NCBI GenBank assembly: GCA_029298735.1 | Contig: JANSLP010000301.1 | Coordinates: 1-39,804 of the forward strand | Length of the DNA: 39,804 bases | Direction of reading: 5' to 3' | Source: Ophiostoma sp. CBS 140.51 | Taxonomy: Eukaryota; Ascomycota; Sordariomycetes; Ophiostomatales; Ophiostomataceae | Shown: positions 10,901-19,790 of the stretch, piece by piece | Numbering within the stretch: position 1 is the first letter of the stretch | Layout: each line of letters starts with the position of its first letter | Made by a program: the position numbers and the translations under genes | Notes under the pieces: model-generated | Seen by the model: the letters and a program-made list of their open reading frames with translations, nothing else | Databases searched by the model: none | Told to the model about the DNA's origin: nothing

Positions 10901-12333
10901 TGGGTGGAGTAGTGGTTGATGTGCGATTTGGGGTTGGCAGAGCCGGTCGTATCCTGCTTCACTACCGTGTCGGGCGGCGTAGACTTACTCCGGCCGATGT
11001 GGATGACCAACCGGTGGATGCAGTTGCGCTGGTTGATATCGTCAGGCTCGTCGAGAGACTGCACGTGGTTTAACAGAAAACGGATGGCTTCTTTGGAGCG
11101 GACGGAGATGGCCCGCTGCAGAAGATTTAGGAGCAGGCCATGGGATGATGCCGATGAATTCAAGGAGGGCATCGTCGATGAGGATGACTCTGAGGAGTGA
11201 GACCGCTCCAGAATGGGAGGCTGAGCCTCCGTAGCAGGGGAAGCCTCGACTAGCTCTAGGTTGCTCTCGCGAAGGCCGGCCTCGAGGTTCTTGACATCGT
11301 CGGTTTGGATGGCCTGGTTCAGCTGCTCTAGGACGGCACTGGAGAGGTTCAGCATGGCCTTTGTTGAGGCACGGCCGAGGGAGTGAACGGAGCGCTCCGA
11401 GCGAGTGTCGTCGTGCTGGTTGGCATCGCCGAGAGCCAGAAGCCAGCGGTTGACCTTGGCCATGACACGTGTGATGGTGGTGTCGCGAGAAAAGGGGCAC
11501 GGGTCGACCTTGGTGGCAATATAGCGGTGCTGGGTGGTGGTGTTGGGTACCTTCTTGTCAAGCTTCTTGGTGATCTTGACAAAGCCTCGCCGGTTGATCT
11601 CACCAAACCATTGCAGGTTGCGCAACTGGCTGCGGAGCTCGAGCAGAGCGCCCATTAGCTCCTCGACCTCATCTTGGTCGAGATTGGCCGTAATATCTGG
11701 TGAGGTACCGTAGCGATCTTGGAGGAGGCGGAGTCGGCGGTCGATATCGGCGAATTTCTTGTTGTAAAAGGAGTCGACATCTTCGAGGTTGCGGTCTAGG
11801 GCGAAGAAGAATTCTGTATTCGCCGAAGAGGAGAAGAAGAAAAGAAGAACAAGTTAGGCCATGGCCCCGATCAACTCGGCCCAAGAACGTGAGGGTGGGG
11901 TGAGGGGACAAAGTTCTTTGATATCGAGCATCTAGAAAGGTGACTTGATATCAAAGAAGGTGAGGTGGAAGTAAACGAAAAGCAAGCAAATATATGCCAA
12001 GACAAAGGGAATACAAGACGGGAAACACATAATAATGTGAGCCACGTCTTGAGGCCAATGTTAGGGCCGCAACTGCTGGCCAACGATCGAAAGGGATTAT
12101 CATGTAGGAAAGAAAAGGGCAAAGGGAGTCCCACCTGCAAGATCCGCAGTTCCTCCTCTTTCTGCTGTTTCTGAAGCCGACTTGATGAGCTTCTTGAGGC
12201 CCTTGTAATCGATGTACGACGACACCCACTCGGGCACCTGGTTTCGGGGAAGGCTGCACGTGTGTCAGTTTTGATGGGTGATAGTAGAAACTGATAAAAG
12301 TAGACGTGAAACTTACTTTCTCCCGAACTTCAT
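7968..12333 (-). CDS. nuc-2: SPX-ankyrin-GDPD phosphate sensor (NUC-2/PHO81 family)
   Basis: Product of 1306 residues from exons 12333-12317, 12253-12135, 11813-8173 and 8111-7968. The N-terminal SPX domain (about 1-170, starting MKFGRNLPRNQVPEW) should bind inositol pyrophosphates. Ankyrin repeats span about 400-617 (for example GRMPLHYAAQFG, GETALHFAARFG, AWTALHIAAVDG). A Thr-Pro repeat lies near 640-652. The GDPD domain begins near 877 and keeps its catalytic residues: HRG at 881, GENT, VEFDVQLTKD, YHD and IEMKYP. An Asn/Ser-rich insert interrupts the GDPD domain. In Neurospora NUC-2 acts on the PHO85-PHO80 kinase to control phosphate genes; the related GDE1 hydrolyses glycerophosphocholine. 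N-terminal wording matches NUC-2 best, but GDE1 cannot be excluded. The last intron (8172-8112) was placed because it restores a conserved-looking C-terminus, ending GTKSE. Confidence 0.88.
11914..11958. repeat. Perfect 12-bp inverted repeat in intron 2 of the phosphate sensor
   Basis: Arms TTCTTTGATATC (11914-11925) and GATATCAAAGAA (11947-11958) flank a 21-nt loop. They lie inside the 321-nt intron 11814-12134, much longer than the other introns in most genes here, and could fold in the pre-mRNA. Confidence 0.8.
12257..12262. promoter_or_regulatory. CACGTG E-box in intron 1 of the phosphate sensor
   Basis: CACGTG is the core bound by the bHLH phosphate regulators NUC-1 and Pho4. This copy is about 70 nt downstream of the start codon, just inside the acceptor end of the 63-nt first intron. 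It may be chance. Confidence 0.3.
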
Positions 12334-14748
12334 GATGCCGGATAATCGAAATTGATGCTTGTTGATAGGCGATATGTGTCGATAGTCGATGATGTTTGAT
12401 AGGATACAAGCCGGGGGTTCGAGCTGGCAACAAGAGGTGAGTTAAGAAGCTAAATGAAAGAATGCTTCTGCTCGTTTGATAAAGAGATGGCGAGGGGTCT
12501 TTCGATGTTACTCTTGCGAGTATCACGAGAAGCCGGTCGTCTGGAGACAGAGATATTGCCAAGGCTGGTTCGCCATTAAGTAAGGACTTGGTGAAAGCTG
12601 GAGATGATGGGTTTGAGGATGATGAAAATGAATCGAAAAAAAATAAGAAGAAGAAATGATATGGGATAGAAAAGGAGTAGCGAAGTCGGGGGACGAAGCT
12701 CGGTTGGGAAAAGAAAACAGCAGAAAACGGGGGAGAAGGGAGCTGCAAGACGACGCTTTGCGGTGGCAGCTGCTTGAATGCAACGCTCTGGTTGGTCGAA
12801 TGGAGCTGGTTAAAGTTTAGGGAAAGAGGGACGTACAAGATGGAGCTCAAACCTCGACCGTGATAATACCGCTATTGAGGGGGTATTAATGTACAGAAGG
12901 AAGGCGCGGCACACCGACAAAAATAGGGTTGACTAGGAAAGACCATTTTTCTTGTACTTGTAACTCGTACAACGGATTTATGGTGGCCGAGTGACAAACG
13001 AGGAAGGAAGTCGTGGAGAGATGCGAATGAGAAAAAAACGATGACAAGTATGAAATCATCGGTGGAGCTCTCGATGCCAGGGGGGGAAGGAGGGAAGCGA
13101 TGGCAGGCAGTTAGCGGCTGACGGCGGGGACGGAGGCTGTCGCACAAGGCAAGAGCGAACAACATCCACTGAAAAATGCGCCGACATGTGCAAGTACACA
13201 AGATGGGATCCCTGTAAATGTTTGCGCATTATATTGAAGAGTTTTTAAAGATGCCGATGTGTCTACCAACAAGTTGTACTGTATGTGCACATACTTGTAC
13301 GATTGCACTGTGTACGCCGTGGGCCTTGTGTTGGTGGGAGCGCATTACTCAAGACAATGTTCCTTCCTGTTTCTTTGAGGTAACTTGCTCTCGCTGTCCT
13401 CGCACCTTCCTTTGTCTCCCGGTGTCAGATTTGTCTGAGAACGTTCTTGCCTTCACGTCTTCCGTTCTTTCCATTCTTCCCGTTTCGCCTGTTGTTTTTC
13501 TCTTTGCTTTTGCCATAAATCTTATTATTTTTTCCGCCCCTTCCAGAAACGACCAAGTTACTTGTACCACGCGGTCCAAGATGCCCCCACCCCCGACCAG
13601 TCAGAGCGCTGCAGTGGCGTCCCGTGGATCGGCCCCCGCTCCTCACTGGCTCGAACTGAATTTTCGCACTGGACTGTACGGGTTGTACCTTCCCTTTGCT
13701 TAAGTTGCAAAACGATGTCGTTGATTTAGGAAAGAGCAATTGATTTTTTTAGGAAATGGAAGAGCACAATTGAGCCAGTACAAATGGAAGGCACATGAAC
13801 TTGCCTGGTCTTTTTGCGATTGCTGGAAGCGATTCTGTGCGACAGTCGAGTACTCGAAATCGAGTGCGTGTAAGTCACTGGTTCGTATTTGCCTGCCACG
13901 AACAGCGCACAGGAAAAGAAGCACTGCGACCCCTGTTCGCTGCAGAACTAGCCAACTGCAGACATGTGTCGTGTGCCCAGTTACTCTTTCCGTTTCGGCA
14001 AGACCGCACACTTACGGACAGTATTTACGGGAGTAACCTCCACTGCACCTGCCTCGCCTGCACACGGGGAAGCAGGATCTTACCTTTGTACACCGCTCCC
14101 ATCGTGCATCGTGGGGGAAGGCGAGATGGGCATCTGTGACAAAAAGCATGACAAAATAATAACAAAACGGAAGGAGCATCCCACAGAAAGAAAGAACGCC
14201 CCTTCCCCATGTTTTCTTCTTTCTGGAATGCCCCTTCCCCTTTTTGCGCTTTTGCTTGTGGTACCGGAAATGCAATATGGTCACTTGACCTTTGTTCACG
14301 AGACGAGCCCATGCCACTGTTGGACTGGCCGCCATTGTCATCGTTTTTGACTCGGCTTTGGACTGTTTTGACAGGTCATGCCGGCCCTTCCTAGCTTGGC
14401 TGGGGGGCATCCCTTGCCGCTGGACGTAGCCCCGAACTGCGGGTTTCCAGCGGTCTGTTTTTCTGTCGTGTTCCTGGCGCTAGTGATATGCAGGGTCTCC
14501 GTTCTTTCCTCCCGAGAAAAGAAGGCCTTGGCGATGGGAGGCAAGAGGCAAGAGGAAAATCCAATATTATTCTAGAAGGCAAACTATGAATTGTCAATGG
14601 CATCCCGTGCACCGTCGTCATGTGGTCTATATCCCCCACATCTTTAAGGTATGTACAAGATTTCTAATATTCTATTGGTATCATGTATGCTGTGTGATAT
14701 ATGTTTATGAGGGAAATGTACAATATTTTGTTGTCAGTGGCTCTCAGC
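12334..14748. other. 2.4-kb gene-free region upstream of the phosphate sensor
   Basis: The region should hold the phosphate-sensor promoter and leader and, at its right end, the 3' UTR of the PPR gene. On the minus strand 12523-12783 is an 86-codon open frame in CT-rich sequence that could be an upstream ORF. A 14-bp palindrome is at 13281-13294 and the 11-mer GCCCCTTCCCC occurs at 14208 and 14230. I found no tRNA, transposon or convincing protein gene. Confidence 0.45.
13281..13294. repeat. 14-bp perfect palindrome
   Basis: GTATGTGCACATAC reads the same on both strands. It lies far upstream of the phosphate-sensor gene and could be a dimeric binding site. Confidence 0.6.
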
Positions 14749-17700
14749 TCAATTTGACATGGCAGCGCGCACTTGATAGTCGCCATAAGCATCCTTGTAC
14801 ATGGTATCGGGAGTCTCGGCAGTCGTCGTGTGCTCGTTGCTATCGGTAATACCCAGTGCGGGTCCTTTCTCCAAGATAATGTTGGAGCCGTGTTTGATGA
14901 GGTGCAAACGAGCCTCCAGCAGAGAATCGAGCGACATGCTGATGGCAGCACGGCGCAGGGCAAAAGACTTCTCGAGGCTGTTGCGGCTGTTGTCGGCAAT
15001 GGGAAAGACGGCTCGCAGCAGGATATCCTTGAGCTGGTTCTCATAGAGCGCGGTGACAGCAGGCATGTCTTCAGCAAGGTGGCGCTCAAGGAGACTGGTC
15101 TGCTGGCCGAGAGACGGAGAGAGCGAGAAGGGAAGCAGCGAGGGTGGAGTGCGTATCGGCTTGTCGTTGGAGTCGGGTTCGTACTTTTCGACGTTCTCTT
15201 GCTTGTACTCAGCGACGGAGCCTTGGTTGCCCTGATTATACTCTTGAACATCGTCTTGATCGTTGACATCCGCCTTTATCTCTGCTTGAGCCTCTGCTTC
15301 AACTTTGTTGGCCTGGTAGGTCTGGGCCGTCGAGGTATACGCCGCCAAGCGCACACCGAAGGGCAATGTCGCGCGGTTCAAGAAGGATTTGAGGATGGAC
15401 AGGAATGAGTAACGCGATTTGTTCTGCCGCGCTTCCGACTCTGCTTCAGCCTCAGCGGCGGCGGCAGCAGCTGAAGTCGCTGCCAGGTCGGCTGTGATGG
15501 TCTCCATAAACTGCTCCATGATGTGGGAGCACGACGACAGCACGGCCTCGGTAGTCTGGTCGACAGCCTTGAGGCGGGCCATGCGGCGATACTGCTCCTG
15601 CTCGTGGAGGCGTTTGTATGGTAGCTCAAGCAAGTTATTGAACCGGGCTGACCAGAAATCGGTGCGGCCTGCAATCCCAGCTGCATCCTCGCCATTGTCA
15701 ATGTTTTTTTGTATGGCACGGACGACCTTGGACAGGCCCACCAAGTACTCGTTCGTCTCAGCCAGAAATAGGGCGGCGGCCAGTTGGTCAGCACCGCTGG
15801 CATATTGGCCGAAGGCCGTGCTATACCCGAATCCGGCGCCGTTGGACATGTAGTTGGCGGCGACGCCCATCTGTCGCTGGCTCTCGATGCGTGCATCTTC
15901 CATTTGTCGGGCAGCGGCAGCGGCTTCATCAAGCTTCTTCAACAAGCGAATTTGCTTCTTGGAGAGCTCTTTGCCTTCGGCACGCAGCTTGCGTGCATAC
16001 ATAACCTCGGGCAGCTCTTCGACGGGGTTTCCGTACTCGGCGTTATCTTCTTCGGCCAGGTATTCATCGTCTTGATATTGTTTCGCCTTGTCAAACCCTT
16101 CCTCTTCCAGTCGGGCTTGTTGTCTTGCAATGGCGGCCTGTACCCTCCGTGCTCGCCGGCTCGGTGGCTGCAGTGACTCCTGTTTCGGCTGGGCTTGGAG
16201 TGCAGGCTCCGGCGCCCTTGCAATGGCCATTAACATACGGATGCGCACGGCCAACGTATCTGCTTTGCGCGTCTCGCTCATGAGCACTGAGTTTACAATG
16301 CTGGAGTTCTTGGCGAACCCACGCAGCAGCACACGTGCACCAGGAATATCGACGGCATCCAGCACGGGATCGACCACGACGTTGAGCGTGGACGCGTCCA
16401 TGTGAATGCAGTCGTCGAGGTAGGCGGAAAAAACGACGGCAGCATGACGCACCTGGTCGAGCGACAACAGTCCCTGAACAATAGCCTCGACCACAGGCCG
16501 GTCAACATCGGCACGTTGTACAATATAGCCCGACCGAAGGTCAACGTCATTGCTGCGCGCCCAGTCGTGTTGCTCGCGGTAGCGAGAGACGGCGTGGGTG
16601 GCGCGGCGACGGATCTTGATGCCGCGCGGGTCGAGAGCCACAAGCCGGCGCAGGACGCGGTGGAAGCCGACCAAGTCACCTTGGGCACGCGCTTGGTGCA
16701 GGAGAACCGTCAGCGTCTGTTGTGTGGGCAGCAGCCGCGTGTCGTACAGCAAAGACTCGGCGACAAGCTGGGCTAGTGTATGTTGCCCGACACTGATAAA
16801 GCCGAGCATGAGCAAGTTGTAATTGTGGATGCCGGGTGGCGCGGTGCTGACGAGCATGTTGTAGCACAGCTTGGCAACCCAGAACTTGACCTCCTTAGCG
16901 TTCCAGACTTCCGGGGTCGGCAAGCGTGACCGGCCCATGGCGATTTGCAGGGCCGATGTACGAGGGCGACCGTACATCCGGGCTTGCGCCCAACTCTGGA
17001 AGATGTTACGCGCAGCTTCGTTATTCTTAAGTCGTGCACTGGTCGTGGCAGCGGGATCAAGGTCCGGCAGGCGGAAACTCGGGTAGCCATCGGAGCGCAG
17101 CATACGCATGGCATGGTAGGGCGATTCCAAACTCTCCATGGACCGTTTTTGGGCCACCGGGTCGCCAAAACTGCCGATGCGGTGGCCTTCTTCGATCAGG
17201 CTGTCGACCAAGCGGTTAGTGGCCTCGGTCATCCTCGCAAAATGTACGGCCAGCTGGGGCTCGCGCTGGCCTTCCAATAGGGTATTTTGTGTAGCCAGTT
17301 CCTCCTCAAGCATGGCCTCGGCCAGAGCCTCGAGTCCGGCATCTGGTGCTGGCCGTGGCAGCCACCATCGTCGCTTCATGCCAAATTGCGCGTGCAGCCA
17401 GGTCAAGTAGGATTCTCGCTGTTTTGTCTCGGCCGCGTGCCGGCGCAGCTGGGCGGGCGGCACGCAGATGGCCTTTATGGCCTCAACGACAGAATGTCGC
17501 GAGGTCGTTGTAGATGTGTTATGGATTGTCGGCGCTTGAACAGTCGGGTTCTCGGGTGGAGGCCATTGGTCGACGGAGGTCGGTGGCAGACCAATAGTCA
17601 GGTTGTAGTCTAACGGGGACGGGTCGTACAGGATGCGCAGCAAATCTTGCCGGGCCTCGTCGAGTCGCTGGCCCTGCTCTCTTCGATGTCGTATTCTACG

Positions 17701-18009
17701 CCCTGCGTCGGCCGCTGCGACGGTGGCCATGATTGTGCTGTAGAAGGCAGCAAAAACGTCTGTCGATCCGACCTTTCGCCTTGCCCGCCGGGCCGGTCGG
17801 CTGCCCGAGGAGACCATAACCAGACCCGCAGCAGTTGCAGATGTCCTCCGGCTCATTGCGTCTGTGTGAAAGCCCCGTGCGAGGCCGGCCGACCCACGTC
17901 CAGTTGACACGCGACGATCATCGACTCTGTTGACGCTGAGCCGAAGACATTCTCGCCTGCAGCTGTGGCAGATGTGGCTCTGCGGAGCCCTCGACCATAA
18001 ACTCGGCAT
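14749..18009 (-). CDS. Mitochondrial pentatricopeptide-repeat-type protein
   Basis: Single open frame of 1086 residues. The N-terminus (MPSLWSRAPQ..., Cys pair CHSC at 15-18, many Arg and Ser, no acidic cluster) looks like a mitochondrial targeting sequence and resembles the start shared by many fungal PPR proteins, including the block DVFAAFYSTIMATVAAADAGRR. The middle (about residues 380-600) has helical-repeat segments such as HNYNLLMLGFISVGQHTLAQLVAESLLYD and VRHAAVVFSAYLDDCIHMD. An acidic and coiled region follows (about 640-730), then an Ala/Glu tract and a Gln/Asn/Glu-rich stretch near 900-950. Proteins of this kind usually act in mitochondrial RNA processing or translation in the organelle; the specific target transcript is unknown. 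No intron is required. The product name is by family resemblance. Confidence 0.75.
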   Translation of the reverse strand: MPSLWSRAPQSHICHSCRRECLRLSVNRVDDRRVSTGRGSAGLARGFHTDAMSRRTSATAAGLVMVSSGSRPARRARRKVGSTDVFAAFYSTIMATVAAADAGRRIRHRREQGQRLDEARQDLLRILYDPSPLDYNLTIGLPPTSVDQWPPPENPTVQAPTIHNTSTTTSRHSVVEAIKAICVPPAQLRRHAAETKQRESYLTWLHAQFGMKRRWWLPRPAPDAGLEALAEAMLEEELATQNTLLEGQREPQLAVHFARMTEATNRLVDSLIEEGHRIGSFGDPVAQKRSMESLESPYHAMRMLRSDGYPSFRLPDLDPAATTSARLKNNEAARNIFQSWAQARMYGRPRTSALQIAMGRSRLPTPEVWNAKEVKFWVAKLCYNMLVSTAPPGIHNYNLLMLGFISVGQHTLAQLVAESLLYDTRLLPTQQTLTVLLHQARAQGDLVGFHRVLRRLVALDPRGIKIRRRATHAVSRYREQHDWARSNDVDLRSGYIVQRADVDRPVVEAIVQGLLSLDQVRHAAVVFSAYLDDCIHMDASTLNVVVDPVLDAVDIPGARVLLRGFAKNSSIVNSVLMSETRKADTLAVRIRMLMAIARAPEPALQAQPKQESLQPPSRRARRVQAAIARQQARLEEEGFDKAKQYQDDEYLAEEDNAEYGNPVEELPEVMYARKLRAEGKELSKKQIRLLKKLDEAAAAARQMEDARIESQRQMGVAANYMSNGAGFGYSTAFGQYASGADQLAAALFLAETNEYLVGLSKVVRAIQKNIDNGEDAAGIAGRTDFWSARFNNLLELPYKRLHEQEQYRRMARLKAVDQTTEAVLSSCSHIMEQFMETITADLAATSAAAAAAEAEAESEARQNKSRYSFLSILKSFLNRATLPFGVRLAAYTSTAQTYQANKVEAEAQAEIKADVNDQDDVQEYNQGNQGSVAEYKQENVEKYEPDSNDKPIRTPPSLLPFSLSPSLGQQTSLLERHLAEDMPAVTALYENQLKDILLRAVFPIADNSRNSLEKSFALRRAAISMSLDSLLEARLHLIKHGSNIILEKGPALGITDSNEHTTTAETPDTMYKDAYGDYQVRAAMSN

Positions 18010-18549
18010 TATGATGGCATATCTCGCCTGTCGAGTCTGTGAGAGGCCAATTGGCGTGTGTTGGGTTTCGAGGGGGTGGTCATGAAAGGGAGAAATCGTG
18101 TCGTACGTCGAGCGTTTTTCGACTGTCGTCGGACCGGATGCACTTTTTTGTTCGGATCATGCCACTAAAAGCGGAAGCAGCTGTTCTAGCTGTAGCGAGT
18201 GCTCTTCTGTGCGTGCTTGCTGGGAAGGTGCTTCTTAGTGGGGTGTCTGAGTGGTGCTAGTGAAACGTGCTTGCCGTTTTCAGCACTGTGGCACTCCTGC
18301 CGACTTTAGCCGTCGTCACAGTGCGTCCACAACTGTGCCGCTAGCCTTGCACTTTCCGCTTTTGCACCGAAGCTCATAGGCGGGCGCGGGCGCGAAGCAA
18401 CTCACAAAGCAGGAAGGAAGCTTCATAGACAGCTGTGAGATGAGACTTGGGTAAGACATATCTCATTCTCTCACATATTCTCGACGACAACAACGACGGC
18501 AAGCACACATCCTTACACCATATAAAGTCAAGTTCAACACACACACACA
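18010..18549. promoter_or_regulatory. Divergent promoter between PPR gene and CZIB gene
   Basis: The 540-bp gap serves two head-to-head genes. A TATAAA is at 18521-18526 and an (AC)n run at 18537-18549 abuts the CZIB start codon, so the CZIB leader may be short. No other gene is visible. Confidence 0.55.
18537..18549 (+). repeat. (AC)n microsatellite abutting a start codon
   Basis: Six AC units plus one base lead straight into the ATG of the CZIB gene. Confidence 0.85.
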
Positions 18550-19259
18550 ATGTACAGCCTCACATTGACGGCGGAGCTGGCGGGGTAAGTGTCTGACATT
18601 GATGTTCATCTTGTCTTCATCTGAACTTCAAATTCGTTTACTTTCTCGTCTCGTTCAATCCACATGGCTAACTACATACAGAGTGACGAACTTGCGGCCG
18701 GCGGATACGGAGGATGCGCCGTTCTGGTACACCTTCAAGGTCCAGTGCACATCCTGCCGCGAGACCCATGCCAACTGGGTCGGCGTGAGCCGTTTTGTAT
18801 GTCAGCGCTTCGATGAAGAATTTTGAGTTGGAAGTTATCATTGTTTTGCCTCGGACTCTTGCTAACGACCACAGGAACAAAACGAGATGAGCGGCAGCCG
18901 TGGCGAGGCCAACTTTGTTTGGAAGTGCAAGAACTGCAAGGTACGTTGGGCACCATGGGACGAAGAAGGCAAAAACGCATACTGACACACTGCAGAGAGA
19001 ATCCACAGCTTCGATCAAGGCTGGAGCCAAGCCGTACGAGCAGGTCGAGCCGGCCAAGCCGCAGAACATTCTCGAGTTTGACTGCCGGGGTCTCGAGTTT
19101 GTCGAGTTCAAGCCGGAGGGCGACTGGCTGGCCGAGGGCGTGGACTCTAACACCAAGTTTACGGGCATTGACCTAACGGACGACTGGTTTGACTACGACG
19201 AGAAGGCGGGCGAGGAGGTGAGTGTTCAAGGCTTGAAGTGGGAGATTAAGCGGGCATAG
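18550..19259 (+). CDS. CZIB/DUF866 zinc-binding protein (C1orf123 homologue)
   Basis: Product of 159 residues from exons 18550-18584, 18682-18796, 18875-18940 and 18996-19259, all with consensus splice sites and matching phases. Length and order fit the DUF866 (UPF0587) family, about 160 residues in eukaryotes. Two CxxC pairs (CTSC and CKNC), carried by exons 2 and 3, form the zinc site. The C-terminal beta domain holds ILEFDCRGLEFVEFKPEGDW and the usual ending WFDYDEKAGEEVSVQGLKWEIKRA. A GTGAGT inside the last exon is read as coding because the downstream residues match the family C-terminus. The human protein binds zinc; a clear cellular role in fungi is not known to me. Confidence 0.92.
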
Positions 19260-19342
19260 ACGGGTGGAGTGATAGGAGTTGTGGTGTTGAGAGTTATGGA
19301 GTTATGGATGAGCGTTGTTGATACATGAATGAAATCAAAAAG

Positions 19343-19348
19343 AATAAA
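19343..19348 (+). terminator. AATAAA poly(A) signal of the CZIB gene
   Basis: This is an exact AATAAA hexamer 84 nt after the stop codon, in AT-rich sequence. Confidence 0.5.
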
Positions 19349-19391
19349 CTGCATGCATGATCACTGCCTCAAAATTTGGTAAATAGTTTGA

Positions 19392-19426
19392 GATTGTATA
19401 TATATATATCGTCGATATCGACAATC
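19392..19426. repeat. TA run with palindrome between convergent genes
   Basis: GATTGT and ACAATC flank a (TA)n run and the perfect palindrome GTCGATATCGAC (19411-19422). The whole could extrude or fold as a hairpin between the two 3' ends. Confidence 0.6.
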
Positions 19427-19790
19427 GTACAGCAAAAAGGCTCTTCTGTCCTGCCACCCGTCACTTCCATCTCATCCTCCCCTGGCCCCCTTCTAGCCGG
19501 GGTATTTCAAATGGAATCCATGAAACAAGAATGGCCAATCTTTCCCATGCAACGCCAGGTAATATAAAATAATGAACAACACGGCCTCCTCTCTATTCGA
19601 CACATATGCCATTCGAGAAAGAGCAGAAGGAAACAAACATAAAAAGGAAAACATGAAAGCAAAGTCTAGTCTAAAAAGAGAAAGAGAAAGAGGAATAATT
19701 AAAATTGAAGCTGGAGACAAAAACCATGCAAAGCGATGCTGGAAACACACAAGAACAACAGGCGACAAACAACTAGGAAACGCGGTTAAC

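Larger units (their letters stand above)
19260..19790. other. Convergent 3' region of CZIB and SNF1 genes
   Basis: Two genes end towards each other. AATAAA at 19343-19348, 84 nt after the CZIB stop, is a plausible poly(A) signal. A (TA)n run and a 12-bp palindrome sit near the middle. No gene seen. Confidence 0.55.

Noticed and set aside
13218..13703. 161-codon open frame upstream of the phosphate sensor
   Set aside because: It has Cys/Phe/Pro-rich composition, a weak start context and no motif; it looks like open intergenic sequence.
13845..13910. Sequence resembling a tRNA T-arm (GGTTCGTATTTGCC)
   Set aside because: I could not pair a 7-bp acceptor stem or place a proper D-arm and anticodon arm on either strand.
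14208..14240. Repeated 11-mer GCCCCTTCCCC upstream of the phosphate sensor
   Set aside because: The two copies are in C/T-rich sequence 22 nt apart and have no 10-nt phasing, so I do not join them to the promoter arrays.
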